Assembly: GCA_030603035.1 (NCBI GenBank)
Contig: JAUVYQ010000037.1
Location: 1 to 18,589 of the forward strand
DNA length: 18,589 bases
Direction: 5' to 3'
Source: Phycisphaerae bacterium
GTDB lineage: Bacteria; Planctomycetota; Phycisphaerae; Sedimentisphaerales; SG8-4
Under the pieces are notes generated by a model. It did not search any database and was not told the DNA's origin. It saw only the letters and a list, made by a program, of their open reading frames with translations. Made by a program: the position numbers and the translations under genes. This document shows, one piece after another, positions 1 to 6,426 of this stretch (the stretch's first letter is position 1; every line of letters starts with the position of its first letter).

Positions 1-1
1 G

Positions 2-154
2 AGTAAAGTAAAAATTACGGAGCTTCAGCCAGGCGTTATTCGGTATCAGCCAGAGCATAAGTCCGGCGTGTTGGACGCCTTGACTGCTTATCTGAAGGGC
101 AAAAGACCCCGTAAGGGAAAAGGACGTCCCGTAGGTAGGGCAAGCAAATTTTAA
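2..154 (+). CDS. 3' end of an unknown basic protein (partial)
   Basis: An open frame enters from the left edge and gives 50 residues before TAA at 152-154. The last 20 residues are very basic (KRPRKGKGRPVGR), with a KGRP core that resembles an AT-hook, so nucleic-acid binding is possible but not shown. The start lies outside the window. It precedes the recombinase region and may belong to the same mobile segment. I do not recognise the family. The frame is open from the edge, but only 153 nt are visible, so it could be chance. Confidence 0.4.
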   Translation, partial: SKVKITELQPGVIRYQPEHKSGVLDALTAYLKGKRPRKGKGRPVGRASKF

Positions 155-250
155 CGCAGCACAGGGCAAGCAGCGAAGCCGAATATGCACGGAATCGGCT
201 GAATCAGGCAAACGGACGAAATAATAATGGAAAAATAAATCTTGAATTAT

Positions 251-268
251 TCTGAAATAAATTTCAGA
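251..268. promoter_or_regulatory. Palindrome, possible operator upstream of the leader promoter
   Basis: TCTGAAAT-AA-ATTTCAGA is a perfect 8-bp inverted repeat. It ends 6 bp before the proposed -35 box at 275, a common place for an operator. A run of T follows it, so it could also act as a weak terminator for the upstream gene. Its AT-rich stem makes the operator reading somewhat more likely. Confidence 0.4.
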
Positions 269-274
269 TTTTTC

Positions 275-302
275 TGGACTTAACCAAAGCATAAGGTATA
301 AT
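275..302 (+). promoter_or_regulatory. Promoter of the acidic protein and recombinase genes
   Basis: A perfect -10 box TATAAT lies at 297-302. A TGGACT -35-like box lies at 275-280 (4 of 6 matches to TTGACA), 16 bp apart. Transcription should start near 309-311, exactly where the first arm of the leader inverted repeat begins. It would drive the genes at 415 and 658. Confidence 0.55.
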
Positions 303-310
303 GCCGATTA

Positions 311-398
311 TGGACCCGATACAAAACAATCCAAAAAACAGAAAACCCCAAAGCAGCCGGTCTTCGTATCGGGTCCACTGTGGCGGGGTTTTCTTTTT
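311..398 (+). ncRNA. Structured 5' leader with interleaved stems (pseudoknot or attenuator)
   Basis: Two perfect inverted repeats interleave. Arm A TGGACCCGATAC (311-322) pairs with GTATCGGGTCCA (366-377). Arm B AGAAAACCCC (340-349) pairs with GGGGTTTTCT (385-394). The order A-B-A'-B' permits an H-type pseudoknot, or two mutually exclusive folds. Stem B is followed by a T run (389-398), so fold B could terminate transcription while fold A, formed first, blocks it. The leader lies between a strong promoter and the ATG at 415. It matches no riboswitch class I know. Confidence 0.5.
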
Positions 399-414
399 AT
401 GAAAGGAATTTGTT

Positions 415-633
415 ATGTTAGACAAAGAAACCAAAGAAGAAATTGCGAAAGAAGTAAGAGAGGAATATGAGAGCACTATTAAAGACACTGTTGAAGACCT
501 TATCGCTGATGATGTAGAAGAGCTTCGGGTAGATATGACAACAAATTACAGAGAGGAGATAGAGCCGACAATACTTGAGGAAATCCGAGAGAAAATCCAA
601 GAGGCAGAAAAAGAGGAAGCGGAAAACAGTTAA
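415..633 (+). CDS. Small acidic helical protein upstream of the recombinase
   Basis: This 72-residue protein is dominated by Glu and Asp, with few hydrophobics spaced as in amphipathic helices, so a coiled coil is likely. It has no recognisable domain. AAGGAA lies about 8 bp before the ATG. The gene ends 24 bp before the recombinase start and shares its promoter and leader. Its place suggests a small accessory protein of the mobile element, for example a recombination directionality factor or DNA mimic, but nothing in the sequence proves this. Length, ribosome site and operon position support a real gene. Confidence 0.6.
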   Translation: MLDKETKEEIAKEVREEYESTIKDTVEDLIADDVEELRVDMTTNYREEIEPTILEEIREKIQEAEKEEAENS

Positions 634-657
634 CACTTAAAGAAAGGTAGGTGGAAA

Positions 658-2199
658 ATGAGAATCTATAAACCGAGTTACACAAAACCATTGCCGGAGA
701 AGGCAAAGATTTTCTCCCGCAAGGGAAAGCGGTTCGCAAAATTCAAAGACGCAAAAGGCCATACAGCCGAAGCACGTTTGACAAAGCGGGGGGACAAGAT
801 TCTATGTGAAACCGAGCACTGGCATATTGAGTTTGAGGACAATCAGAGAATACGCAGGCGATTGAAGGGCTATACCAACGAGCGGGCCACGAAACATCTG
901 GCTGATAGAATTCAGGACTTACTGGATTGCAATGGCCGACCGAACAGCAACTTATCTAAAGAGCTTGAGCAGATACCTGCTACGATACGGGATGAGCTTA
1001 TCGGCTTCGGGTTGCTGGATGCACGGACGGTGGGTAAAACCCTTGCTGAGCGTATCGAGGACTTTCGAGACTACTTGATAAAGAAGGAACGAGACGCTAA
1101 GTATGTCAGGGGAACCATATCGAGTACAAAGCACTTGTTTGCTGATTGCGGCTTCGAGAGTTGGAGCGATATAAAAGCCAAAAGATTAAAAGACCACCTG
1201 GACGAATTGAGGGATAGAGGAAACGGCATAAGCAAACGCACCTACAACCGACGATTAAAAGCAGTAAAGCATTTTTGTAAATGGCAGGCGAAACAGCTAC
1301 ACACAACGAACCCGATAGATTTTATTGAGGGGTTAGATAAAGAATCCACAGACCAGCGACACCCACGCCGAGCGATTAGCACGGACGAATTTCGCAGACT
1401 GTTAGAAGTTACAGCCACAGAGCCAGAACGTTATCGAATGAGCGGTAAGGTTCGGGCCTTGTTATACAGATTCGCAGCAGAGACGGGGCTTCGAGTTTCA
1501 GAGATAAGACCGCTAACGGCGGGACGAATTAACTTTGACGACCTGATTATAACAGTTAAAGCCGCCTACTCAAAGCACAGACGAGAGGACGTCCAAGCGA
1601 TTAGGCCAGAGTTGGCTGCGATATTAAAAGAGCATTGTCAGGGCAAGTTACCGGCGGCATTAGTGTTCACTGGTAAGCTGGACAAGATGGCGGAGATGTT
1701 AAAACTCGACCTTGCGGCTACAAATATCTCCTATGTTTTGGATGGGCTGTATTTTGACTTTCACGCCTTGCGACACCACTTCGGCACGAGTCTTAAAAAT
1801 GTATCGTCAAGGGTGGCTCAAGGAATGATGCGGCACAGCAGCAGTAAGATGACCGATAGATATACCCACGCCGAGCTACACGATGAGCGGGCCGCCCTGG
1901 AGACCCTGCCGGACTACGGTGCGCCCAGCAAAGAAAAACAGCAAGCGGCAGTTAAGACGGGAACCGATGACGAAATCTTGTTGAAATCTTGTTTTGAGGG
2001 CGCAAAAATACGAAGCAATACGAAGAGTAGTGGGAAGCAAAACTTTAATGGCGCTCAAAAAACGCCATTGGGGGCTAATAACGAGGGGTCTGTTGGGATT
2101 GGCAGTCTGCTTCTTATCGGCCCCGCTCCCTGTCTGCGAAAGAGACAGCGGGGCGGCTGGACTGGCCCTGCCCCTCGGAGGGGCTGGACTGGCAGCTAA
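658..2199 (+). CDS. Tyrosine recombinase / phage-type integrase
   Basis: The product (513 residues) is a site-specific recombinase that cuts and rejoins DNA through a tyrosine. An N-terminal DNA-binding part (about 1-125) leads to a SAM-like core-binding domain (about 128-225) and a catalytic domain (about 235-410). The catalytic set is complete: R279 (TGLRVSE), K306, H369 and R372 (HALRH), H393 (MMRH) and Y402 (DRYTH). GGTAGGTGG lies a few bases before the ATG. The family usually stops soon after the tyrosine. Here about 110 more residues follow, the last 35 rich in Gly, Arg, Pro and Trp and encoded by GC-rich hairpins and a repeated GGCTGGACTGG, so this tail is probably acquired sequence. 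It is likely the integrase of an element now partly lost. Confidence 0.93.
   Translation: MRIYKPSYTKPLPEKAKIFSRKGKRFAKFKDAKGHTAEARLTKRGDKILCETEHWHIEFEDNQRIRRRLKGYTNERATKHLADRIQDLLDCNGRPNSNLSKELEQIPATIRDELIGFGLLDARTVGKTLAERIEDFRDYLIKKERDAKYVRGTISSTKHLFADCGFESWSDIKAKRLKDHLDELRDRGNGISKRTYNRRLKAVKHFCKWQAKQLHTTNPIDFIEGLDKESTDQRHPRRAISTDEFRRLLEVTATEPERYRMSGKVRALLYRFAAETGLRVSEIRPLTAGRINFDDLIITVKAAYSKHRREDVQAIRPELAAILKEHCQGKLPAALVFTGKLDKMAEMLKLDLAATNISYVLDGLYFDFHALRHHFGTSLKNVSSRVAQGMMRHSSSKMTDRYTHAELHDERAALETLPDYGAPSKEKQQAAVKTGTDDEILLKSCFEGAKIRSNTKSSGKQNFNGAQKTPLGANNEGSVGIGSLLLIGPAPCLRKRQRGGWTGPAPRRGWTGS
2121..2195 (+). repeat. GC-rich hairpins and short direct repeat encoding the recombinase tail
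   Basis: This stretch contains GCCCCT-CGG-AGGGGC, a longer imperfect CCCCGCT/AGCGGGG hairpin, and two copies of GGCTGGACTGG. It encodes the atypical Gly/Arg/Trp tail of the recombinase and is more GC-rich than its surroundings. Confidence 0.5.
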
Positions 2200-2389
2200 G
2201 GCCGCATCCTGCCACTTGCACAAGAGCAAAACAAAACAACTCACTGCCAGTATGGCTGCGGTGCCGGCCAGGAATTGGCGGCGAGTTACACAGCCGGGAC
2301 GCTTCAGTTTGGTACTGGATAATGTGTGCGGGGTCATAATCGAACTCCCTATGTTTGGGATTTTATGGCTGTTTTGGGCCTCTGCAGAC

Positions 2390-2423
2390 CTGGGTGTTTC
2401 ACCCCACAAGACTGCACACCCAG
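2390..2423. repeat. Hairpin, 8-bp arms
   Basis: CTGGGTGT (2390-2397) and ACACCCAG (2416-2423) form a perfect inverted repeat with an 18-nt loop. It lies 17 bp before the larger hairpin at 2441 and may belong to the same repeat unit. Confidence 0.45.
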
Positions 2424-2440
2424 CAGCAAAACACCTTTCG

Positions 2441-2499
2441 CCCCGTTAGAAATTTTCCCTTTTTGTATCGTATTGTCCATTGTAGAATTTCTAACGGGG
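2441..2499. repeat. Inverted repeat, 14-bp arms, possible dispersed element
   Basis: CCCCGTTAGAAATT (2441-2454) is the exact reverse complement of AATTTCTAACGGGG (2486-2499), with a 31-nt AT-rich loop. Such perfect arms outside a gene suggest a miniature mobile element or structured RNA. It is far from a gene end and has no T run, so a terminator is less likely. Only one copy is seen here. Confidence 0.55.
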
Positions 2500-2614
2500 T
2501 TCGCATTTCTCGTAGCATAACGCGCCTTGCGGCTGCTTGTCAAATCTTATTGCAAAAACTTTCTCAAAAACCCTCTTTTCACGCAAATATCAGCGATTGC
2601 ATTTATCTCGTCTG

Positions 2615-2700
2615 CAACCCCACACCAATTGCCCAGCACCAAAAAAGAGCTTGGCTCAGTCGTTTTTGGTGCTGGACACGCCTAATTAGTGCGGGGTTTG
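2615..2700. repeat. 86-bp compound inverted repeat
   Basis: The inner arms CCAGCACCAAAAA (2633-2645) and TTTTTGGTGCTGG (2663-2675) are perfect. They enclose GAGC-TTG-GCTC (2647-2657). Outer arms at 2615-2630 and 2684-2700 pair with about two mismatches and one bulge (CAACCCCACAC against GTGCGGGGTTTG). The element is almost wholly foldable with unpaired bases. It lies just past the stop of the gene fragment at 2718 and may be its terminator or a miniature element. Confidence 0.55.
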
Positions 2701-2717
2701 CCCTACCTGTGGCAGAG

Positions 2718-2837
2718 CTAACAGTGAATGATTACCGTGAGCACCTGGTTTTCCGTGAGGATTAGCTTTTTCTTCAGTGTGATATCGAGACGGCCGTCTT
2801 TGAGCGTGTAGTCAATTTTGATGGGCTTGGCTCCCAC
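2718..2837 (-). pseudogene. C-terminal remnant of an unknown gene
   Basis: Read on the minus strand, this stretch gives about 40 well-behaved residues ending at TAG (2718-2720), including IKIDYTLKDGRLDITLKKK and LILTENQVLTVIIHC. Alternating hydrophobic residues suggest beta strands, as at the end of a secreted or beta-sandwich protein. Upstream the frame runs into the plus-strand recombinase, so the rest is gone. The exact break lies between about 2825 and 2855. I cannot name the parent family. Confidence 0.4.
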
Positions 2838-2873
2838 TATTACGAAAACTTTCACCGACCGGAAACACAAAAG

Positions 2874-3755
2874 TTGTATCGCTACACGATAGAACGCCTG
2901 TTAAGTTACTTCGGGCCGGATTGTCTGCTGCGAAGGATTACAGCAGACAAAGCAAAACTTTTTATCGCGGAGCTAAAGCCACTAAAAGGCGATGAACTTT
3001 CAAACTGGACGAAACATCGAACACTCCGGCATTGCAAAACAATGTTTCAGAGTGTCGTTAGATGGGGCTGCATACCTTTTAATCCCTTCAAGCATATTAA
3101 GGGGCCGAAGCTGCGCACAACGCCGTGGCACAACATCACACCGACTGAATATATGCGGTTACTCGATGCGGCCCCGAACCCGCGATGGAAGGCTTTTTAC
3201 GCTTTATGTTATACGGGCGGCCTGCGATTCAGCGAAGCCGTGTCGCTGCGGTGGTCTGATATAAACTTTTTGAGCGGAGAAGTTATTTTACGCAACCGCC
3301 CTGGGACAGATACCGAACCGGAATTTCTGTTAAAAGACTACGAACAGCGTACAATCCCGTTACCGCCGGCCACGCTTGATATGCTGGAAGCTACCGAGGC
3401 CGAAAGCCCTTATGTAGTGCTGAACAAATCGCTATACAGCAAGATGATTATTCGCTGGCAAAAGTGCAAATCGTGGAAGTGGCAGGACGCGTTCTATAAC
3501 GCCGGTCGCGAATTCAGCCGACACCTGCAGAAAGCAAAAATCGAAGCCGAGCCGGGCGAAACCCTGTCGATTCACACGCTCCGAAAATCGTGCATACAGA
3601 ACTGGGCGAATGAGTTACCGATGAACGTAACCAAAGAGTTGGCCGGCCATTCAAACATTGCCACCACACAGAAATACTACTGCCAGGTTGACCCGTATTA
3701 CAGAGCCAAAGCAGCCGAGGTGATAGAGGGCTTGCTAAATAAAGTTGACGTATAA
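2874..3755 (+). CDS. Tyrosine recombinase, N-terminally truncated
   Basis: This 293-residue product keeps the core-binding region (1-80) and a full catalytic domain: R118 (TGGLRFSE), K154, H234 and R237 (IHTLRKS), H259 (AGHS) and Y268 or Y269. The only start codon is TTG at 2874 with no good ribosome site. Core-domain-like residues (RPETQK) continue in frame upstream to about 2853 and then to an in-frame TAG at 2763, so the arm-binding domain and native start are missing. It ends 34 bp from the 3' end of tRNA-Lys, the usual place for an integrase beside its attachment site. It may be an inactive remnant, although all catalytic residues survive. Confidence 0.8.
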   Translation: MYRYTIERLLSYFGPDCLLRRITADKAKLFIAELKPLKGDELSNWTKHRTLRHCKTMFQSVVRWGCIPFNPFKHIKGPKLRTTPWHNITPTEYMRLLDAAPNPRWKAFYALCYTGGLRFSEAVSLRWSDINFLSGEVILRNRPGTDTEPEFLLKDYEQRTIPLPPATLDMLEATEAESPYVVLNKSLYSKMIIRWQKCKSWKWQDAFYNAGREFSRHLQKAKIEAEPGETLSIHTLRKSCIQNWANELPMNVTKELAGHSNIATTQKYYCQVDPYYRAKAAEVIEGLLNKVDV

Positions 3756-3766
3756 TTGACGTATAA
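3745..3766 (+). repeat. Tandem 11-bp direct repeat at the recombinase stop
   Basis: TTGACGTATAA occurs twice back to back (3745-3755, 3756-3766). The first copy contains the recombinase stop codon. It lies between the recombinase and the tRNA, so it may be a recombinase arm-type binding site or a simple replication duplication. Confidence 0.5.
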
Positions 3767-3789
3767 AATGACAAAACCCCATTTTTGAC

Positions 3790-3862
3790 TGAGAGTGTTG
3801 GGACTCGAACCCAAGACCTACGGCTTAAAAGGCCGTTGCTCTACCAACTGAGCTACACTCCC
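3790..3862 (-). tRNA. tRNA-Lys (UUU)
   Basis: The minus strand folds as a full 73-nt tRNA. The acceptor stem is GGGAGTG/CACTCTC with A73, and the D-loop region is AGCTCAGTTGGTAGAGC. The anticodon stem ACGGC/GCCGT carries loop CTTTTAA, giving anticodon UUU. The T arm is TGGGTTCGAGTCCCA. The CCA end is not encoded. Its 3' end faces the recombinase, so it is a plausible attB for an integrated element. Confidence 0.97.
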
Positions 3863-3880
3863 GATATTCATTAAGACAAA

Positions 3881-3909
3881 AGGTTAAAGCAGTTCCCTAA
3901 AAATGTCAA
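3881..3909 (-). promoter_or_regulatory. Promoter of tRNA-Lys
   Basis: On the minus strand TTGACA (3904-3909) is followed after 17 bp by TAACCT (3881-3886). Transcription would start about 12 nt before the mature tRNA 5' end at 3862. Confidence 0.7.
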
Positions 3910-3975
3910 CACAAAACGCCTTTTCAGTAAAATTAAACGTGCGTTTCTGTACAAAACAAATTGGAAACCGTATCG

Positions 3976-4004
3976 TTGACAGTTCCATCATTAAAAGATA
4001 ACAT
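3976..4004 (+). promoter_or_regulatory. Promoter of the isocitrate dehydrogenase gene
   Basis: A perfect TTGACA (3976-3981) lies 17 bp before TAACAT (3999-4004). The start would be near 4011, leaving a leader of about 26 nt. It diverges from the tRNA promoter and is the likely entry point for the long plus-strand block that follows. Confidence 0.7.
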
Positions 4005-4036
4005 ACTATTCTATAAATAGTTGGGAGTGTTAGGAA

Positions 4037-5119
4037 ATGGCTGATGTAACTTTGATTACCGGCGATGGAATTGGCCCGGAAATCGCAGAAGCTGCGCGCA
4101 GGTGTATCGATGCTACCGGCGCTGGAATCAACTGGGAATTGGCGCAAGCAGGTGTGGATGTAATGGCTCGGCTTGGTACCCCCCTGCCGGACGCCACTGT
4201 CGAATCGATTAAGAAAAATGGCGTTGCCTTAAAAGCGCCTATCACTACGCCGGTCGGTAAAGGTTATAGAAGCATAAATGTGCATCTTCGCCAGACCCTT
4301 GATTTGTACGCTTGTCTAAGGCCCTGCAAAAGCTATAAGGGCGTGCGAAGCAGATACTCCGATATCGACCTTGTGGTCGTGCGCGAAAACACTGAAGACC
4401 TCTACGCAGGCATTGAATTTCAAAAGGGCAAAGACGAGACCGTCGAAATTATCAACTGGATAAATAAACACAGCAGCCGAAAGATAACCGAAGACGCCGG
4501 CATAAGCATAAAGCCTATTTCGGTCAAGGCCACAGAGCGGATAGTGCGTTTCGCATTTGATTACGCCCGAAAAATGGGACGTAAAAAGGTAACGTCCGTT
4601 CACAAAGCCAATATTATGAAATTCTCCGATGGCTTATGGCTTGAGGTAAGCCGAGAGGTCGCAAAGCAATATCCTGATATCGAATTTGAAGACCGCATCG
4701 TTGATAATATGTGTATGCAGTTGATTCAAAAGCCCGAGCTTTATGACGTAATCGTGCTGCCGAATCTTTATGGCGATATAATAAGCGATTTGTGTGCGGG
4801 CCTGGTCGGCGGACTGGGCGTGGCACCCGGTGCGAACATCGGCGAAAAAATAGCTATCTTCGAAGCAACTCACGGCAGTGCGCCAAAATACAAAGGCCAA
4901 AACAAGGTCAATCCAACAGCTCTGATACTCAGCGGCGTGATGATGCTAATACACATAGGCAAAACAGTCGAGGCGGACAAGCTGGAGGCGGCGGTGTCTG
5001 CGGTAATTGCCGAGGGCAAAAACGTAACGTACGATATGAAGCCGGACCGCGACGACCCAACCGCCGTCGGGACAAGCGAAATGGCTGACGCCATTATCGA
5101 AAAAATAAAAAGCGAATAG
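4037..5119 (+). CDS. icd: Isocitrate dehydrogenase (short, about 360-residue form)
   Basis: It oxidises isocitrate to 2-oxoglutarate and CO2 in the cytosolic TCA cycle. The 360 residues match the isocitrate/isopropylmalate dehydrogenase family. S79 and N81 in RSINVHLRQ, plus R85, R95 and R116, are the isocitrate-binding set, which argues against isopropylmalate or tartrate dehydrogenase. [17 protein letters not shown] is the usual late motif. The short length is typical of NAD enzymes. Yet K284, Y285, V291 and Y332 match the NADP-binding residues of the E. coli enzyme, while the position of its R395 is Pro, so cofactor use cannot be settled by reading. AGGAA precedes the ATG. It heads the LPS gene block without an obvious metabolic link. 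Confidence 0.9.
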   Translation: MADVTLITGDGIGPEIAEAARRCIDATGAGINWELAQAGVDVMARLGTPLPDATVESIKKNGVALKAPITTPVGKGYRSINVHLRQTLDLYACLRPCKSYKGVRSRYSDIDLVVVRENTEDLYAGIEFQKGKDETVEIINWINKHSSRKITEDAGISIKPISVKATERIVRFAFDYARKMGRKKVTSVHKANIMKFSDGLWLEVSREVAKQYPDIEFEDRIVDNMCMQLIQKPELYDVIVLPNLYGDIISDLCAGLVGGLGVAPGANIGEKIAIFEATHGSAPKYKGQNKVNPTALILSGVMMLIHIGKTVEADKLEAAVSAVIAEGKNVTYDMKPDRDDPTAVGTSEMADAIIEKIKSE

Positions 5120-5123
5120 TAAA

Positions 5124-5160
5124 TAGTCGTTAGTGAATAGTATTTAGCAACTAACGACTA
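5124..5160. repeat. Hairpin between icd and lpxK
   Basis: TAGTCGTTAG (5124-5133) pairs perfectly with CTAACGACTA (5151-5160). The spacer repeats GTGAATAGTATTTAG-like words. It has no T run. It could be a repeat element that modulates expression between the two genes; the lpxK TTG start lies 9 bp further on. Confidence 0.5.
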
Positions 5161-5169
5161 AGCACTAAA

Positions 5170-6312
5170 TTGAATCAAGAAAGCTATCGCAAATTGATTT
5201 CAGATGCAAGCAGCGGCTTGGGTGCGGCGCTTTTGCGCTTCTTTCTGGGGGTTGCCGCGCAGCTTTACTCAACTGTCATTGGGCTGCGCAATTTCTTATA
5301 TTCCAAACGGTGGCTGAAAACATATCGTGCAAACGCGATGGTCTTTAGCATCGGTAACATAACAGTCGGCGGAACAGGTAAAACTCCTCTTGTAATCTGG
5401 CTTTGCAAATTTCTACAGCAAAAAGAAATTCGCTGTGCTATTCTAACCAGAGGCTATAAGGCTCGTCGTGCGTCGTGCGTGATGCGTCGTGCGAAAAACG
5501 GACGCAATACGCAATACGATATACGCAATACGATAGATGAGCCGGCGATTTTGGCCCAAAGCTGCCCGGAAGCCGAGGTGATTGTAAATCCAAATCGAGT
5601 GGCCGGTGCAACTGAAGCGGTGAACAAATTTGGTGCAACGGTCTTGATTATGGACGATGGATTTCAACATCAGCGATTGGCCAGAGACCTGGATATCGTG
5701 ACAATTGACGGCACGTGCCCTTTTGGCTATGGGAAGCTGCTGCCTGCCGGGCTGCTCAGAGAACCTGTCACTGCACTGAAGCGGGCTGATGCTGTTGTTG
5801 TTACCAAATGCGACCAAACTGCTGAAGCTGAATTGACCCAGCTTGAAGAGAAGCTGCAGCAGGTAAATCCGGATATGATAATTGCAAGGTCGATACACGC
5901 ACCCGTTTGCGCAAAATCTATAGGCCACAAAGAAATCACTATTGAAGAGCTAAAGGACAAAAAGATATTTGCCTTCTGCGGCATAGCCAATCCGGATGCC
6001 TTTTTGAACACAATCAAGAATATCGGGGCCAATCTGGTCGGTTCGAAGATTTATAATGACCATTATCACTATACGGACGATTGTTTAGCTGATATTTACG
6101 AACAAGCCAGACATCTTAAGGCGGATTTAATACTGTCAACGCAGAAGGACTGGTTTTCGTCCCCTGCTTTCGCAGAGGCAAGCTCTGTCATCCCTGCGCA
6201 AGCAGGGATACCTTTCGCGTATCTGGCGATTGAGCTAAGATTTATTAGCGGGGAAGATAAAATAACGCAGTTGATTGAGGATGCATTGGCGGGTAAAATC
6301 TCCAAAAAGTAA
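5170..6312 (+). CDS. lpxK: Tetraacyldisaccharide 4'-kinase (lipid A)
   Basis: LpxK phosphorylates the 4' position of the lipid A disaccharide at the inner membrane with ATP. An N-terminal membrane-associated helix (about 17-45) is followed by the Walker A motif GGTGKT (67-72) in IGNITVGGTGKTP and by DDGFQH (162-167), the catalytic Asp region. GYGKLLPAGLLREP is also typical. The start is TTG at 5170 with no clear Shine-Dalgarno. Two stretches do not belong to the family. Residues about 98-122, between RGYK and DEP, are encoded by tandem ATACG/CGTCGTG words. Residues about 330-348 contain VIPAQAGI, the translation of a palindromic repeat. Both keep the frame, so the enzyme may still work. Confidence 0.93.
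   Translation: MNQESYRKLISDASSGLGAALLRFFLGVAAQLYSTVIGLRNFLYSKRWLKTYRANAMVFSIGNITVGGTGKTPLVIWLCKFLQQKEIRCAILTRGYKARRASCVMRRAKNGRNTQYDIRNTIDEPAILAQSCPEAEVIVNPNRVAGATEAVNKFGATVLIMDDGFQHQRLARDLDIVTIDGTCPFGYGKLLPAGLLREPVTALKRADAVVVTKCDQTAEAELTQLEEKLQQVNPDMIIARSIHAPVCAKSIGHKEITIEELKDKKIFAFCGIANPDAFLNTIKNIGANLVGSKIYNDHYHYTDDCLADIYEQARHLKADLILSTQKDWFSSPAFAEASSVIPAQAGIPFAYLAIELRFISGEDKITQLIEDALAGKISKK
5464..5535 (+). repeat. Degenerate tandem-word repeat inserted in lpxK
   Basis: The stretch is built from repeated CGTCGTGCG and CAATACG words. The 19-mer ATACGATATACGCAATACG at 5514-5532 recurs exactly at 18034-18052 in non-coding DNA. It adds about 25 residues to LpxK in frame. Confidence 0.75.
6188..6211 (+). 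repeat. VIPAQAGI-type palindromic repeat inside lpxK
   Basis: ATCCCTGC-GCAA-GCAGGGAT (6190-6209) is a perfect hairpin. Its in-frame translation VIPAQAGI is a well-known signature of dispersed palindromic repeats in several bacteria. It interrupts the LpxK C-terminal region between STQKDW and the LAIELRF strand. Confidence 0.75.
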
Positions 6313-6323
6313 AAAGAAAAAGA

Positions 6324-6409
6324 TTAACCGCAGAGAAAGGATAGATTTCTGCTTTGGTAAGGATAACAATATAAAAAATCTCCTGCGTGCTCCGCGAACT
6401 CCGCGGTAA
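6324..6409. repeat. Imperfect inverted repeat between lpxK and hldE
   Basis: TTAACCGCAGAG (6324-6335) and CTCCGCGGTAA (6399-6409) pair with one bulge and one wobble. The same opening words, TTAACCGCA then AGAA, recur at 11716 after the WaaP-like gene, so this is a dispersed repeat family. The hldE start lies 17 nt downstream and has no Shine-Dalgarno. Confidence 0.6.
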
Positions 6410-6426
6410 AAAAACAAAAATAAAAA

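Larger units (their letters stand above)
2200..2873. other. Non-coding junction rich in hairpins between two recombinases
   Basis: I see no complete gene in these 674 bp. Open frames here have no ribosome site and no family features. The stretch holds three strong inverted repeats (2390-2423, 2441-2499, 2615-2700), then a minus-strand gene fragment (2718 to about 2837), then in-frame remnants of the recombinase that starts at 2874. It looks like the scar of insertions and deletions. Confidence 0.6.

Noticed and set aside
1994..2449. 151-residue plus-strand frame overlapping the recombinase end
   Set aside because: It lies in another frame over the GC-rich tail and hairpins, with no ribosome site and no family motif.
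2349..2543. 64-residue minus-strand frame over the 14-bp inverted repeat
   Set aside because: It is the translation of the hairpin element; composition and lack of a ribosome site suggest it is not a gene.
2615..2700. Integron attC site
   Set aside because: The imperfect hairpin with unpaired bases resembles attC, but the ends lack the RYYYAAC and GTTRRRY core sites, and the nearby recombinase shows no integron-specific insert that I can see.
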